From Phycisphaerales bacterium (lineage in GTDB: Bacteria > Planctomycetota > Phycisphaerae > Sedimentisphaerales > Anaerobacaceae), in contig CP070806.1 of assembly GCA_020343675.1 (NCBI GenBank), positions 4,473,231-4,505,869 of the forward strand: DNA of 32,639 nt, written 5' to 3'. Below are positions 24,810 through 31,721 of the stretch, in pieces. Within the stretch, counting starts at the first letter, position 1; each line of letters opens with the position of its first letter. The notes beneath the pieces are model-generated. The model saw only the letters and a program-made list of their open reading frames with translations, was not told where the DNA came from and searched no databases. Made by a program: the position numbers and the translations under genes.

Positions 24810-25085
24810 TTAGCTCATCCCGTCCTCGGGCTCATCCAAGCCAGCGGCGCTCTTGGTTTCCTTGGCCACATCGTTGCCGATTTCCTTGACGTCGTTCACG
24901 AACTCGTCCTTGGTTTCCTTGGCCTCGTTAATGCCTTTCTTAAACTCGGTCAGGCTCCGGCCCACGCTGCGTGCGATATCAGGCAGCCTTCTGCCGAATA
25001 TCAATAGAGCAACGACAAGGACAATAAGCAGTTCCCAGTGGCTGAATGCCCCGAAGGCTAACGTGTATGGCATGTATCCAGTCAT
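24810..25085 (-). CDS. tatA: Twin-arginine translocase pore subunit TatA/TatE type
   Basis: The 91-residue protein has the Tat A/B layout: one N-terminal membrane span (HWELLIVLVVALLIFG), the conserved FGRRLPDIARSVGRSLTEFK hinge and amphipathic helix, and an acidic, charged tail ending GLDEPEDGMS. FGxxxLP with the following helix suits TatA better than the longer TatB. ATG 25085 follows AAGGAG by six bases. It is the promoter-proximal gene of tatA-tatC. Confidence 0.93.
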   Translation of the reverse strand: MTGYMPYTLAFGAFSHWELLIVLVVALLIFGRRLPDIARSVGRSLTEFKKGINEAKETKDEFVNDVKEIGNDVAKETKSAAGLDEPEDGMS

Positions 25086-25107
25086 TTCAGTCTCCTTATT
25101 AGTCAGT

Positions 25108-25143
25108 CGCTATAGTATAGCGCGACATAGGTTGCCTTGTCAA
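25108..25143 (-). promoter_or_regulatory. Promoter of tatA-tatC with palindrome over the -10
   Basis: On the minus strand a consensus TTGACA (25138-25143), 18-bp spacer and TATACT (25114-25119). The -10 is embedded in CGCTATA-G-TATAGCG (25108-25122), a perfect 7-1-7 palindrome. The predicted leader is about 20 bases. The palindrome could bind a repressor, or be an accident of the -10 sequence. Confidence 0.7.
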
Positions 25144-25424
25144 CAATGCACTCGTCAGAAAGCCTCAAGAAAGTCATAAACGCAGAAATCTAATTCACAC
25201 CGGTCGCAAGGTCAAGGCTAATTCCCACGACGAATCGCTTTTGTACACTTTTTGCGCAGCGAATTCGGCTGCCGAGCCCCCATACGCGGTGTTTGCGCCC
25301 CCGGATTGAGGGCAGCTTCGCCGGCTGAACCTGGCCTCCGAAGGGGGCAGGAAAAAAGTGCCCCCCGAGCCGACTGTAAGTGCTGTTTCGATAAATGGTT
25401 ACGGTCTGAATGGAGTGTTTTTTC
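25144..25424. other. GC-rich non-coding stretch with hairpins
   Basis: No credible gene is seen; a minus-strand frame of 105 codons crosses it but starts with TTG and has no ribosome site. The centre (about 25255-25380) is rich in G and C runs and includes GGGGGCA (25343-25349) paired with TGCCCCC (25359-25365) around an A-rich nine-base loop, and a second pairing CGGCTGCCG near 25267. It could be a small RNA or an interspersed repeat; no known RNA family was recognised. Confidence 0.35.
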
Positions 25425-25453
25425 TTGCTTTTGAGGCCCATTTTGGTTATCAT
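25425..25453 (+). promoter_or_regulatory. Promoter for the 31-residue peptide gene
   Basis: TTGCTT (25425-25430), 17-bp spacer, TATCAT (25448-25453). The -10 matches the consensus at five of six positions. The predicted leader is about 47 bases. Confidence 0.5.
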
Positions 25454-25506
25454 AGTAGCACAGTGATTGAACGGAAACTTGATGTAACGGTCCTTTGAGA
25501 GATCCA

Positions 25507-25602
25507 ATGAAGAAGTTCTATTACGAAACCTGGCTCCCTTTTGTGTTCAATAAGCGACGCATCCTGGTGCTGGCGATCGCCAGCTACATCGCTTTGTGCT
25601 GA
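25507..25602 (+). CDS. 31-residue cationic membrane peptide of unknown function
   Basis: ATG 25507 opens a 31-codon frame that ends at TGA 25600-25602. The peptide has an aromatic, basic first half (MKKFYYETWLPFVFNKRR) and a short hydrophobic end (ILVLAIASYIALC). The ribosome site is weak (GAGAG, 25496-25500). A promoter candidate lies just upstream and an intrinsic terminator at 25630-25655 downstream, so the unit looks like a complete small gene. The size and layout recall small inner-membrane peptides, including type I toxin-like peptides, but there is no sequence match to a known family and no antisense RNA was identified. Confidence 0.5.
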   Translation: MKKFYYETWLPFVFNKRRILVLAIASYIALC

Positions 25603-25629
25603 AAACGCGTCGGATTTGGAGTTACTCAC

Positions 25630-25655
25630 AGCCGCTCGGCCCTGGGCGGCTTTTT
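25630..25655 (+). terminator. Intrinsic terminator after the 31-residue peptide gene
   Basis: AGCCGC (25630-25635) pairs with GCGGCT (25646-25651) and the run of five Ts (25651-25655) follows directly. Confidence 0.7.
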
Positions 25656-25783
25656 GTATGCGCCCGGCAGGTCGAACATTTGACAGACACCTCACTGCCA
25701 ATTAGGCTTGTGCAGACTTGAAAATCTATTTACAGGAAGCCAAATGCCCGGTGGGTATGTAACTGATCGGAGCCAGCCGTCAA

Positions 25784-26299
25784 ATGCCTTTTACGCCGTA
25801 TCATCTCGGGCCCAGCGGATTTGTCGGGCTTCTCTTGCGGAAATGGATAGACGTTCCGGTGTTCATCCTGGCCAACGTCATTGTGGATGTTGAGGTTCTG
25901 TTCTTGGGGTTGACCGGTATAGGCGCGCCGTACCACCGGTATGTTCATACCCTGCTGTTCGGTGCGGCGGTAGGCGCACTCTGGGGCGCGGCGGCGTACC
26001 CGCTCCGGCGCGTGTTCAAAACCGTCATGCGAACACTCTGCATATCCTATGAGCCGCACTTGCTGAAAATGGTCATCTCCGGCATCTTGGGCGTATGGCT
26101 GCACGTCTTGATTGACGGGACCTATCATCACGATGTAAAGGTGCTTTGGCCGAGTCAGACAACGTCGCTTTGGGTAGCCGTAATGAGCCGTATCAGCAGA
26201 GAGCAGGTAAGGACGATATGCCTGGTTTTCTTCATCGGGGCCGTGATTCCGTACGCCTTGGCCGTCTCTTCGTACATGAGACGGAGCAAGAGGAGCTGA
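25784..26299 (+). CDS. YdjM-like membrane-bound metal-dependent hydrolase family protein
   Basis: The 171-residue membrane protein shows the spaced metal-ligand pattern of the YdjM/YfhO-like PF04307 family: His7 in MPFTPYHLGPSG, Asp35 in NVIVDVEVL (the family's PDxD position), His51 and His55 in HRYVHTLLFG, and His107 with Asp111 in GVWLHVLIDG. Hydrophobic spans lie at about 22-45, 55-75, 95-112 and 145-165. Family members are inner-membrane proteins of uncertain reaction. The ribosome site is weak (GGAG about 11 bases upstream). It is preceded by about 130 bases without features after the upstream terminator. Confidence 0.68.
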   Translation: MPFTPYHLGPSGFVGLLLRKWIDVPVFILANVIVDVEVLFLGLTGIGAPYHRYVHTLLFGAAVGALWGAAAYPLRRVFKTVMRTLCISYEPHLLKMVISGILGVWLHVLIDGTYHHDVKVLWPSQTTSLWVAVMSRISREQVRTICLVFFIGAVIPYALAVSSYMRRSKRS

Positions 26300-26341
26300 A
26301 TCTCTGGCCAAACCGGTGCCGCAGGGCCGTCGTACAGGTTC

Positions 26342-26370
26342 TTGCGTGTTCGCGGTCCATGTTCTATAAT
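26342..26370 (+). promoter_or_regulatory. Promoter of tyrS
   Basis: TTGCGT (26342-26347), 17-bp spacer and consensus TATAAT (26365-26370). The predicted leader is about 33 bases, too short for a T-box, so none is expected here. Confidence 0.7.
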
Positions 26371-26409
26371 CCCGCTCGTTGAAAATAATCAGTGGCAGAG
26401 AAAAGGTTT

Positions 26410-27621
26410 ATGTCAGAGACAATCGCAGAACAAATCGAGTCCCTCAGACGCGGCACGGTGGAAATCTTTACCGAGGCCGAGCTGGCGCAGAAACTTACCG
26501 TCGCGGCCAGGGCAGCCAGGCCGCTGCGAATCAAGCTTGGCCTGGACCCGACCAGCCCGGACATTCACCTGGGCCATACGGTCGTGCTGCGCAAAATGCG
26601 CCAGTTCCAGGACCTCGGCCACAAGGCGGTCCTTATCATCGGGGACTACACGGCCCGAATCGGCGACCCGACGGGACAAAACGCCACAAGACCGATCCTT
26701 TCGCCTGAGCAAATTGAAAAGAACGCCGAGACTTACCTTCAGCAGGCCGGAAAGATTCTCGACACATCGCCCGAGAAGCTCGAAGTCAGGTACAACAGCG
26801 AGTGGCTCGAGAAGCTTACTCTTATGGAGCTGATTCAAATCGCCGCCAAGAAGACAGTCGCTCAGATGCTCCAGCGTGACACCTTTAGAAAACGCCTGCA
26901 AGCCGACGTGGACGTCTATACCCACGAATTCCTCTACCCCCTGATGCAGGGCTACGATTCGGTGATGATCAAGAGCGACGTCGAATTGGGCGGAACAGAC
27001 CAGACTTTCAATAACCTTGTCGGCAGGGACATCCAGAAAGGATACGGCCAGCCCCCGCAGGTGGTGATTACGATGCCGATACTTGTCGGCCTGGATGGGG
27101 CCGAGAAAATGAGCAAATCCAAGGGCAACTATATCGGTGTCACCGATGAGCCGAGCGATATGTTCGGCAAGGTGATGAGTATCTCTGATGCTATGATGGA
27201 AAACTACTTTACGCTGCTGACCGGCCTGGCAGCCGGGCGGATAGCCGAACTGGTCGATCCCGACAAGACCCACCCCAAAGAAGCCAAAGTCCTGCTGGGC
27301 AAAACGATGGTGGGCCAGTTCTACGGCGAGGCCGCCGCTGATTCTGCCGCTGCCCAATTCGATAAGGTCTTCGCCCAGGGTCAGTTGCCCGATGATATGC
27401 CCGAGTTTGCTCTGCCTGCCGAAGCCATCTCGGTCAAACAACTGCTGCTGGCCTGCGAGCTCGTCGAGACCGGCGGCGAAGCCAAGCGCATGTGCGCCCA
27501 GTCCGCCGTCTCGATAGATGGAAAGAAGGCCGCCGACCCAAACGCCCAGATCACCCCCGAAAACGGCATGATCATCCAGGTCGGAAAGCGAAAATTCGCG
27601 AGGCTCCAGGTCAATTCTTAA
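26410..27621 (+). CDS. tyrS: Tyrosyl-tRNA synthetase
   Basis: The 403-residue class I synthetase charges tRNA-Tyr. It shows GLDPTSPDIHLGHTVVL with the HIGH-type motif HLGH at 53-56, the tyrosine/tRNA region GGTDQTFNNLVGRDIQ, and KMSKSKGN with KMSKS at 233-237. A C-terminal S4-like RNA-binding domain occupies about 340-403 (ISVKQLLLACELVETGGEAK). The sequence is of the second bacterial TyrS type (TyrZ-like). ATG 26410 follows AAAAGG; the GTG at 26392 in the same frame lacks a ribosome site. Confidence 0.96.
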   Translation: MSETIAEQIESLRRGTVEIFTEAELAQKLTVAARAARPLRIKLGLDPTSPDIHLGHTVVLRKMRQFQDLGHKAVLIIGDYTARIGDPTGQNATRPILSPEQIEKNAETYLQQAGKILDTSPEKLEVRYNSEWLEKLTLMELIQIAAKKTVAQMLQRDTFRKRLQADVDVYTHEFLYPLMQGYDSVMIKSDVELGGTDQTFNNLVGRDIQKGYGQPPQVVITMPILVGLDGAEKMSKSKGNYIGVTDEPSDMFGKVMSISDAMMENYFTLLTGLAAGRIAELVDPDKTHPKEAKVLLGKTMVGQFYGEAAADSAAAQFDKVFAQGQLPDDMPEFALPAEAISVKQLLLACELVETGGEAKRMCAQSAVSIDGKKAADPNAQITPENGMIIQVGKRKFARLQVNS

Positions 27622-27648
27622 CGGGCACTTTTGCCGGGAGGATCGATA

Positions 27649-27933
27649 TCAGCCCGGAATCCAGATCTTTTTGGCCTGGATGAGTTCGGCGCTCGGCCGG
27701 AGCGTCAGAGGGTTGACTGATTTTGTGTAGAATATGAGCCCCTTATATGCGGTCAGGTAGTGGTACTTCGTCGAGATGAACTTGCTTTCGGAGCACACCA
27801 CAAGAGGATTGTCCATCTTATTGAGCATCGTCATGAAGTCCGTTGACTCTACATTGACGATTGCGCCGGAGGCCTTTATCGCCTGCGCGACGGCCGCCGC
27901 TGCCGCTCCACCCGCGACTGCTCCATTTGTCAT
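27649..27933 (-). CDS. Conserved-looking 94-residue protein of unknown function
   Basis: ATG 27933 follows AGGAG by seven bases; the frame is open further upstream but that part is basic and unlike protein. The product begins with a Gly/Ala-rich hydrophobic helix (MTNGAVAGGAAAAAVAQAIK), followed by a compact alpha/beta segment (GAIVNVESTDFMTMLNKMD, NPLVVCSESKFISTKYHYLT, AYKGLIFYTKS) and ends KKIWIPG. The regular pattern of strands and good codon character argue for a real gene. The Gly/Ala helix may be a membrane or assembly segment. It converges on tyrS, with 27 bases between the stops. No function is assigned. Confidence 0.7.
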   Translation of the reverse strand: MTNGAVAGGAAAAAVAQAIKASGAIVNVESTDFMTMLNKMDNPLVVCSESKFISTKYHYLTAYKGLIFYTKSVNPLTLRPSAELIQAKKIWIPG

Positions 27934-28105
27934 GACCAGACTCCTGTTTGTTCTGTCATCCCTTTGTTTTATATATACGCTTCGCCGTCGGACTTTATTC
28001 AATAGAATCGTAAGTTCCCCACCCCGCGTGTCAAGAGTTTTGCCACAGTACAGGTGGTATCAGATGCAGCCTGAGAAAATTCGTGCAATCGGGCAGACCC
28101 ACAGG

Positions 28106-28111
28106 TATAAT
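28106..28111 (+). promoter_or_regulatory. Consensus -10 element placed for a leaderless transcript
   Basis: TATAAT ends only eight bases before the ATG at 28120, so transcription would begin at or within one or two bases of the start codon. The -35 region (GTGCAA at 17 bp) is weak. No Shine-Dalgarno sequence precedes the ATG. Confidence 0.5.
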
Positions 28112-28119
28112 ATTCATCT

Positions 28120-28701
28120 ATGAAGTTGCCGGAATTACAGGAACCTGAGAAATACGTTGGCCTATATATCTTCGATTTCGGAGATCACGTGGGCGTGGGC
28201 TTTACCGCTGCAGAAGTCGCTGAGCTTCTGGAGAGCGAGAAGTACAGAGACGGTAAGGTCTATAAGATTCACAGAGCGTACCCCGACGGCAAACTCGAAA
28301 TCAAAGGCGTGCTGGCCGAGACGTTTGAGCTTGAGGCCGGGGTGTTCTTCTATTCGGGCGACCCAGACTCCGGCCGGCGGGATTTCAAGGCCCTGGTCAA
28401 CCTCGCCGTTAGGACGGCCCCGCCTTGCCGGGCGAAGGTGCATCTGGCCCAATACGGGGACGACGAATTCGTTGTCGCGCTTATCTATCCGGCCGAGTAC
28501 GACGCCGAGATCAGCTCGTGGCTCCTGGACGGACAGTACAGGACCGCCGGCGCGACCGAAGGCGGTCTCGGAGCGGTTCAGAGATACTATAATCGCCAGG
28601 AGGAAATTCTGGACAGGCACCAGTTGTTCGGCACGTCGGAATCGATGAGCAGAACGGGCGAGGAACTGCTGGCGTCGCTGAAACTGGCGGTCCAGAGATA
28701 G
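28120..28701 (+). CDS. 193-residue soluble protein of unknown function
   Basis: The protein is hydrophilic and acidic, with no signal peptide or membrane span. It alternates strands and helices (YVGLYIFDFGDHVGVGFTAA, ETFELEAGVFFYSGD, AKVHLAQYGDDEFVVALIYP) and ends in a helical region with LGAVQRYYNRQEEILDRHQL. No catalytic motif or known family is recognised. Codon use matches the neighbours. ATG 28120 is the first start of the frame and has no ribosome site, in line with a leaderless transcript from the TATAAT at 28106. A small gene follows 32 bases downstream. Confidence 0.75.
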   Translation: MKLPELQEPEKYVGLYIFDFGDHVGVGFTAAEVAELLESEKYRDGKVYKIHRAYPDGKLEIKGVLAETFELEAGVFFYSGDPDSGRRDFKALVNLAVRTAPPCRAKVHLAQYGDDEFVVALIYPAEYDAEISSWLLDGQYRTAGATEGGLGAVQRYYNRQEEILDRHQLFGTSESMSRTGEELLASLKLAVQR

Positions 28702-28733
28702 CCGTCCGGGACGGCGAGTCCCGAATCACACGT

Positions 28734-28997
28734 ATGCGCTTTTGCACCAGAATAAGTTCGTTTCTCGGATTTGTGGCAGCGGCGATATTGTCACTGTTTG
28801 GCAAGTCGCCCGCGCCCCCAACCGCCGATGATTTCAAGCGAGCCGATTTCGGAACCAGCACGCAACGTCTGGGAATTCGATTCAGCGAAAAGATCCGGAA
28901 TGTGTTCCGGCCCAAGTGGTTGCACGTCAGACGCGGGGCTCAGGCGCGGCACGACGCTCGCACGGAACAATCCAGGGAATCCGGTCGTATCCAATAG
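28734..28997 (+). CDS. 87-residue protein with N-terminal membrane anchor, unknown function
   Basis: The frame from ATG 28734 encodes a hydrophobic N-terminal segment (FLGFVAAAILSLFG) followed by a basic, polar region (DFKRADFGTSTQRLGIRFSE, KIRNVFRPKWLHVRR) and a disordered Arg-rich tail. The N-terminus resembles a signal anchor, and the middle has the strand-helix character of real protein. There is no clear ribosome site; a small hairpin CGGGAC/GTCCCG (28707-28723) sits between it and the gene before. It could be cotranscribed with the 193-residue protein. The tail after about residue 68 looks less coding. No family is assigned. Confidence 0.5.
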   Translation: MRFCTRISSFLGFVAAAILSLFGKSPAPPTADDFKRADFGTSTQRLGIRFSEKIRNVFRPKWLHVRRGAQARHDARTEQSRESGRIQ

Positions 28998-29009
28998 CGG
29001 CGGAGCGTT

Positions 29010-29041
29010 CTCAGGCGAGCAGCCGCGGGTGGGCTCCTGAG
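29010..29041 (+). promoter_or_regulatory. Hairpin just upstream of the ribonucleotide reductase gene
   Basis: CTCAG (29010-29014) and GAGC (29017-29020) pair with GCTC (29033-29036) and CTGAG (29037-29041), leaving a GC bulge and a 12-base loop. It ends just before the ribosome site (CGGAG, 29046-29050). It may be a terminator remnant of the preceding gene or a leader structure; it does not resemble the multi-arm cobalamin riboswitch. Confidence 0.35.
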
Positions 29042-29058
29042 GTATTCGGAGTTTTCCT

Positions 29059-30909
29059 ATGACCCAGGCAAAAACAAGTCCGGTACCCGGGGCCGAGCCT
29101 GTCCTGACCGAGAATGCGTTGAAAGTCCTGCAGAGCCGGTATCTGATCAAAGACGCGCGGGGCGACTGTGTCGAGACGCCCGCCCAGCTCTTCAGCAGGG
29201 TCGCGTTATTGATAGCCGAGGTCGAAGCTGCGTATGGGGCGAGTGCCGGCGACATCAAGCGATGGCACAGAATGTACTATGACTTGGTGGCGTCGCTGAA
29301 ATTCCTGCCCAATTCGCCCGCGCTGATGAACGCCGGGCGGCGTGGCATGCTCAGCGCCTGCTTCGTCCTGCCCATCGAGGACAGTATCGAGGGCATCTTC
29401 GAAGCCATCAAGCAAACGGCCCTGATCCAGCAGGCCGGAGGCGGAACCGGTTTTTCCTTCGACAGGTTGAGGCCGACCGGCGACCGCGTTGCCTCCAGCG
29501 GCGGAACCACATCGGGGCCGATCAGCTTCTGGCGTGTCTTCTCCGAGACCACCAATGCAATCCAGCAGGGCGCGTTCCGGCGAGGCGCGAATATGGGAAT
29601 GATGAGCGTCGAGCATCCGGATATCCTCAAGTTCCTGCGCGCCAAACAGAATCTCGCGGCCTTCACCAACTTTAATATCTCCATCAAGGTCAGCGATGTG
29701 TGGATGAAAAAGGTACTGGCAGGCGGCAAAGCCCCGCACGTCGTCACCAATCCCCGGACGGGGCGCAGGTATCTGCTTCCCCGCCGGATCGACGTCGCAG
29801 AATACACCATAAACGACCTGCACGAGTGGGCCGACAAGACGGCCCGGCCGGCCGCGCCGGCGGGGCGATTCCACACCGTCGGTGACATCTGGAAAATGGT
29901 CGTCCGCTGCGCGCACAAGACGGGCGAACCCGGCGTCGCGTTTATCGACCGGATCAATCGGGAGAATCCGACTCCGGCGCTGGGGGCGATAGAAGCCACC
30001 AATCCCTGCGGTGAACAGCCGCTGCTGCCCTACGAGGCCTGCACGCTGGGCAGCATTAATCTTGCCAAGTTCGTCCGCGCGACCGAGGCAGGGGCGGATA
30101 TGGACTGGCCCGCACTGGCCCAGACCACCAGGCTTGCCGTGCGCTTCCTGGATAACATTATCGACGCATGCACCTATCCGGTTGAAGAGACAATCCACCT
30201 GGCGCACGGCAATCGAAAGGTCGGCTTGGGTGTCATGGGTTTTGCCGATTGCCTGTTCGCCCTCGGCATTGCTTACGATTCACAGCGGGGCGTCGAGTTC
30301 GGCGCGCGGCTGATGAAGTTCGTCAATGACCATGCGCGCCGAGCCAGCGCCGAGCTGGCGGCGCAGCGCGGGCCGTTTCCGAACTGGAACCGGAGCATCT
30401 GGAAGGGCAGAAGAAAGCCGATTCGCAACGCCGCGCTGACGTGTGTTGCTCCGACGGGTACGATCAGCATCATCGCCGATTGCTCGTGCGGCATCGAGCC
30501 GGTCTATTCGCTGGTCTTTATGCGGCAGGTCCTGGAGGGGACCACGATGCTCCAGATTGACCCGGTTTTCAGGCGGGTTGCCGAAAATGAAGGCTTCTAC
30601 AGTAAGAAGTTAGAGCGCAAAATCGCCGAGGCCGGCAGCATTGCGAAACTCGCCGATATCCCCGCGCGCATCCGCCGGGTCTTCAAGGGCGCTTATGATA
30701 TCGAGCCGCGATGGCATGTTCGGATGCAGGCGGCTTTCCAGCGGCATTGCGACGCTGCGGTCAGCAAGACAATCAACTTCGGCGAGAAAACGAGCGTAGC
30801 CGCCGTGGACCGGGCGTATCGATTAGCCTATCGGCTCGGCTGCAAAGGCGTTACGGTTTACCGGCGGCGAAGCCGCGACCAGGAGCCGATGAGCCTCTGT
30901 AATTGGTGA
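29059..30909 (+). CDS. nrdJ: Adenosylcobalamin-dependent (class II) ribonucleotide reductase, short form
   Basis: The enzyme reduces ribonucleotides to deoxyribonucleotides using a B12-generated thiyl radical. The 616-residue protein holds the complete catalytic core: Cys101 in MLSACFVLP, the NPCGE motif with Cys317 (thiyl) and Glu319, Cys328 in EACTLGSINL, the loop AGGGTGFSFDRLRPTGDRV, and PTGTISIIADCSCGIEPVY, the phosphate-binding PTGTIS site. It ends soon after GCKGVTVYRRRSRDQEPM. Longer class II enzymes carry a C-terminal TSCPD domain or Cys pair that re-reduces the active site; neither is seen here, and only one Cys (SLCNW) remains near the end. GGAG lies seven bases before ATG 29059. 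Confidence 0.93.
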   Translation: MTQAKTSPVPGAEPVLTENALKVLQSRYLIKDARGDCVETPAQLFSRVALLIAEVEAAYGASAGDIKRWHRMYYDLVASLKFLPNSPALMNAGRRGMLSACFVLPIEDSIEGIFEAIKQTALIQQAGGGTGFSFDRLRPTGDRVASSGGTTSGPISFWRVFSETTNAIQQGAFRRGANMGMMSVEHPDILKFLRAKQNLAAFTNFNISIKVSDVWMKKVLAGGKAPHVVTNPRTGRRYLLPRRIDVAEYTINDLHEWADKTARPAAPAGRFHTVGDIWKMVVRCAHKTGEPGVAFIDRINRENPTPALGAIEATNPCGEQPLLPYEACTLGSINLAKFVRATEAGADMDWPALAQTTRLAVRFLDNIIDACTYPVEETIHLAHGNRKVGLGVMGFADCLFALGIAYDSQRGVEFGARLMKFVNDHARRASAELAAQRGPFPNWNRSIWKGRRKPIRNAALTCVAPTGTISIIADCSCGIEPVYSLVFMRQVLEGTTMLQIDPVFRRVAENEGFYSKKLERKIAEAGSIAKLADIPARIRRVFKGAYDIEPRWHVRMQAAFQRHCDAAVSKTINFGEKTSVAAVDRAYRLAYRLGCKGVTVYRRRSRDQEPMSLCNW

Positions 30910-31228
30910 TTGGCAAATGGTAATCTCGCATCGCTGCTTATTCACCGGCGGTAGATGGGGGCTCCTCCGACATGAGCTCGGGCCGGAAGCCACGTAGGAC
31001 GCGACGCATCGCACATCGCGGTTATGTCAACTCATTCTCAAGATATATGTTCGTGGCAGCCCCGTGCCCAATTGCGCAGACCCGTTTGTGCAGCAGGCAT
31101 GTGTTCGGGAAGCTAACGTGATTTTTGGACTATTTCGGACTTTTGCGACGGTTTTTGGGGTTCATCATTGAATATTATTGTGGATAGCGTCGTCATTCTA
31201 TATGGGGCGCGATAAGAATGAGGGCACT
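30910..31228. other. 319-bp gap after nrdJ
   Basis: No gene, clear terminator or promoter is seen. Short T-rich repeats (GGACTATTT, GGACTTTTG, GGTTTTTGG) occur around 31117-31163. No continuation of nrdJ coding was recognised in the other frames. Confidence 0.4.
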
Positions 31229-31405
31229 ATGGCGACGGTAGCGGCGGTTTCGGGACTTGTTGCGACAATTATAGTGATGGCAGTGCTGTTCAAGCCTCTC
31301 TTCGAAGACTGGGAGGGGCGATGGGCAACCGCGATGGATTTTGGCAAAAACTGCGGTTTTTGCAGGAAAAGTTGTAACGTTTGGGGCCGGTTTTCGTCTT
31401 TATAG
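31229..31405 (+). CDS. 58-residue single-span membrane protein, possibly truncated
   Basis: ATG 31229 is preceded by GAGGG at five bases. The product has one strong membrane span (AVSGLVATIIVMAVLFKPLF) followed by EDWEGRWATAMDFG and a Cys-containing tail (KNCGFCRKSCNVWGRF). The span followed by a Phe/Glu/Asp/Trp segment is reminiscent of small planctomycete membrane proteins that continue with a longer helical region. Here the frame ends early and its last third overlaps a perfect hairpin (GCAAAAAC 31344-31351, GTTTTTGC 31356-31363), so it may be a truncated copy. A longer reading from ATG 31178 is less likely. Confidence 0.35.
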   Translation: MATVAAVSGLVATIIVMAVLFKPLFEDWEGRWATAMDFGKNCGFCRKSCNVWGRFSSL

Positions 31406-31721
31406 ATGGATAGCCAAACTGTCTGGGCCGAATGGCAGTTCCTTTGGCCACATAGTTGCGTGCCATGTCGGGATATTGTTCTTGGCCCGAGGCCAGGCAA
31501 TTCGGCGTAGATAGAAGTATCGGGAGCTGCAAATTACTTTCCGTCGCGGGTGTGATTCGTTTAGTGCACGCCTCAATTTCAGCGCGCGAGGATCGGTTTG
31601 GCCGTGAAACGAAGGACACAGGCCGAATCTGTGCGAATTACGCCGGCTCGCATGCGACTGAAAGGCGGAGACCTGTTTCTTTTCGATGACAATGCATGAT
31701 TTTTTTGCCCGGAGGACTGTC
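31406..31721. other. 316-bp gap before the alkaline phosphatase gene
   Basis: Frames on both strands lack ribosome sites and protein character. No clear promoter was found. Apart from the GGAGGA ribosome site of the phosphatase gene at 31711-31716, nothing is recognised. Confidence 0.4.

Noticed and set aside
25190..25507. 105-codon minus-strand frame upstream of tatA
   Set aside because: It begins with TTG, has no ribosome site, overlaps GC-rich hairpins and shows no domain.
26300..26409. T-box leader for tyrS
   Set aside because: The mapped promoter candidate leaves only about 33 bases before the start codon, far shorter than a T-box.
29010..29058. Cobalamin riboswitch in front of the B12-dependent ribonucleotide reductase gene
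   Set aside because: The gap is too short and holds only one small hairpin; no B12-box-like conserved core was seen.
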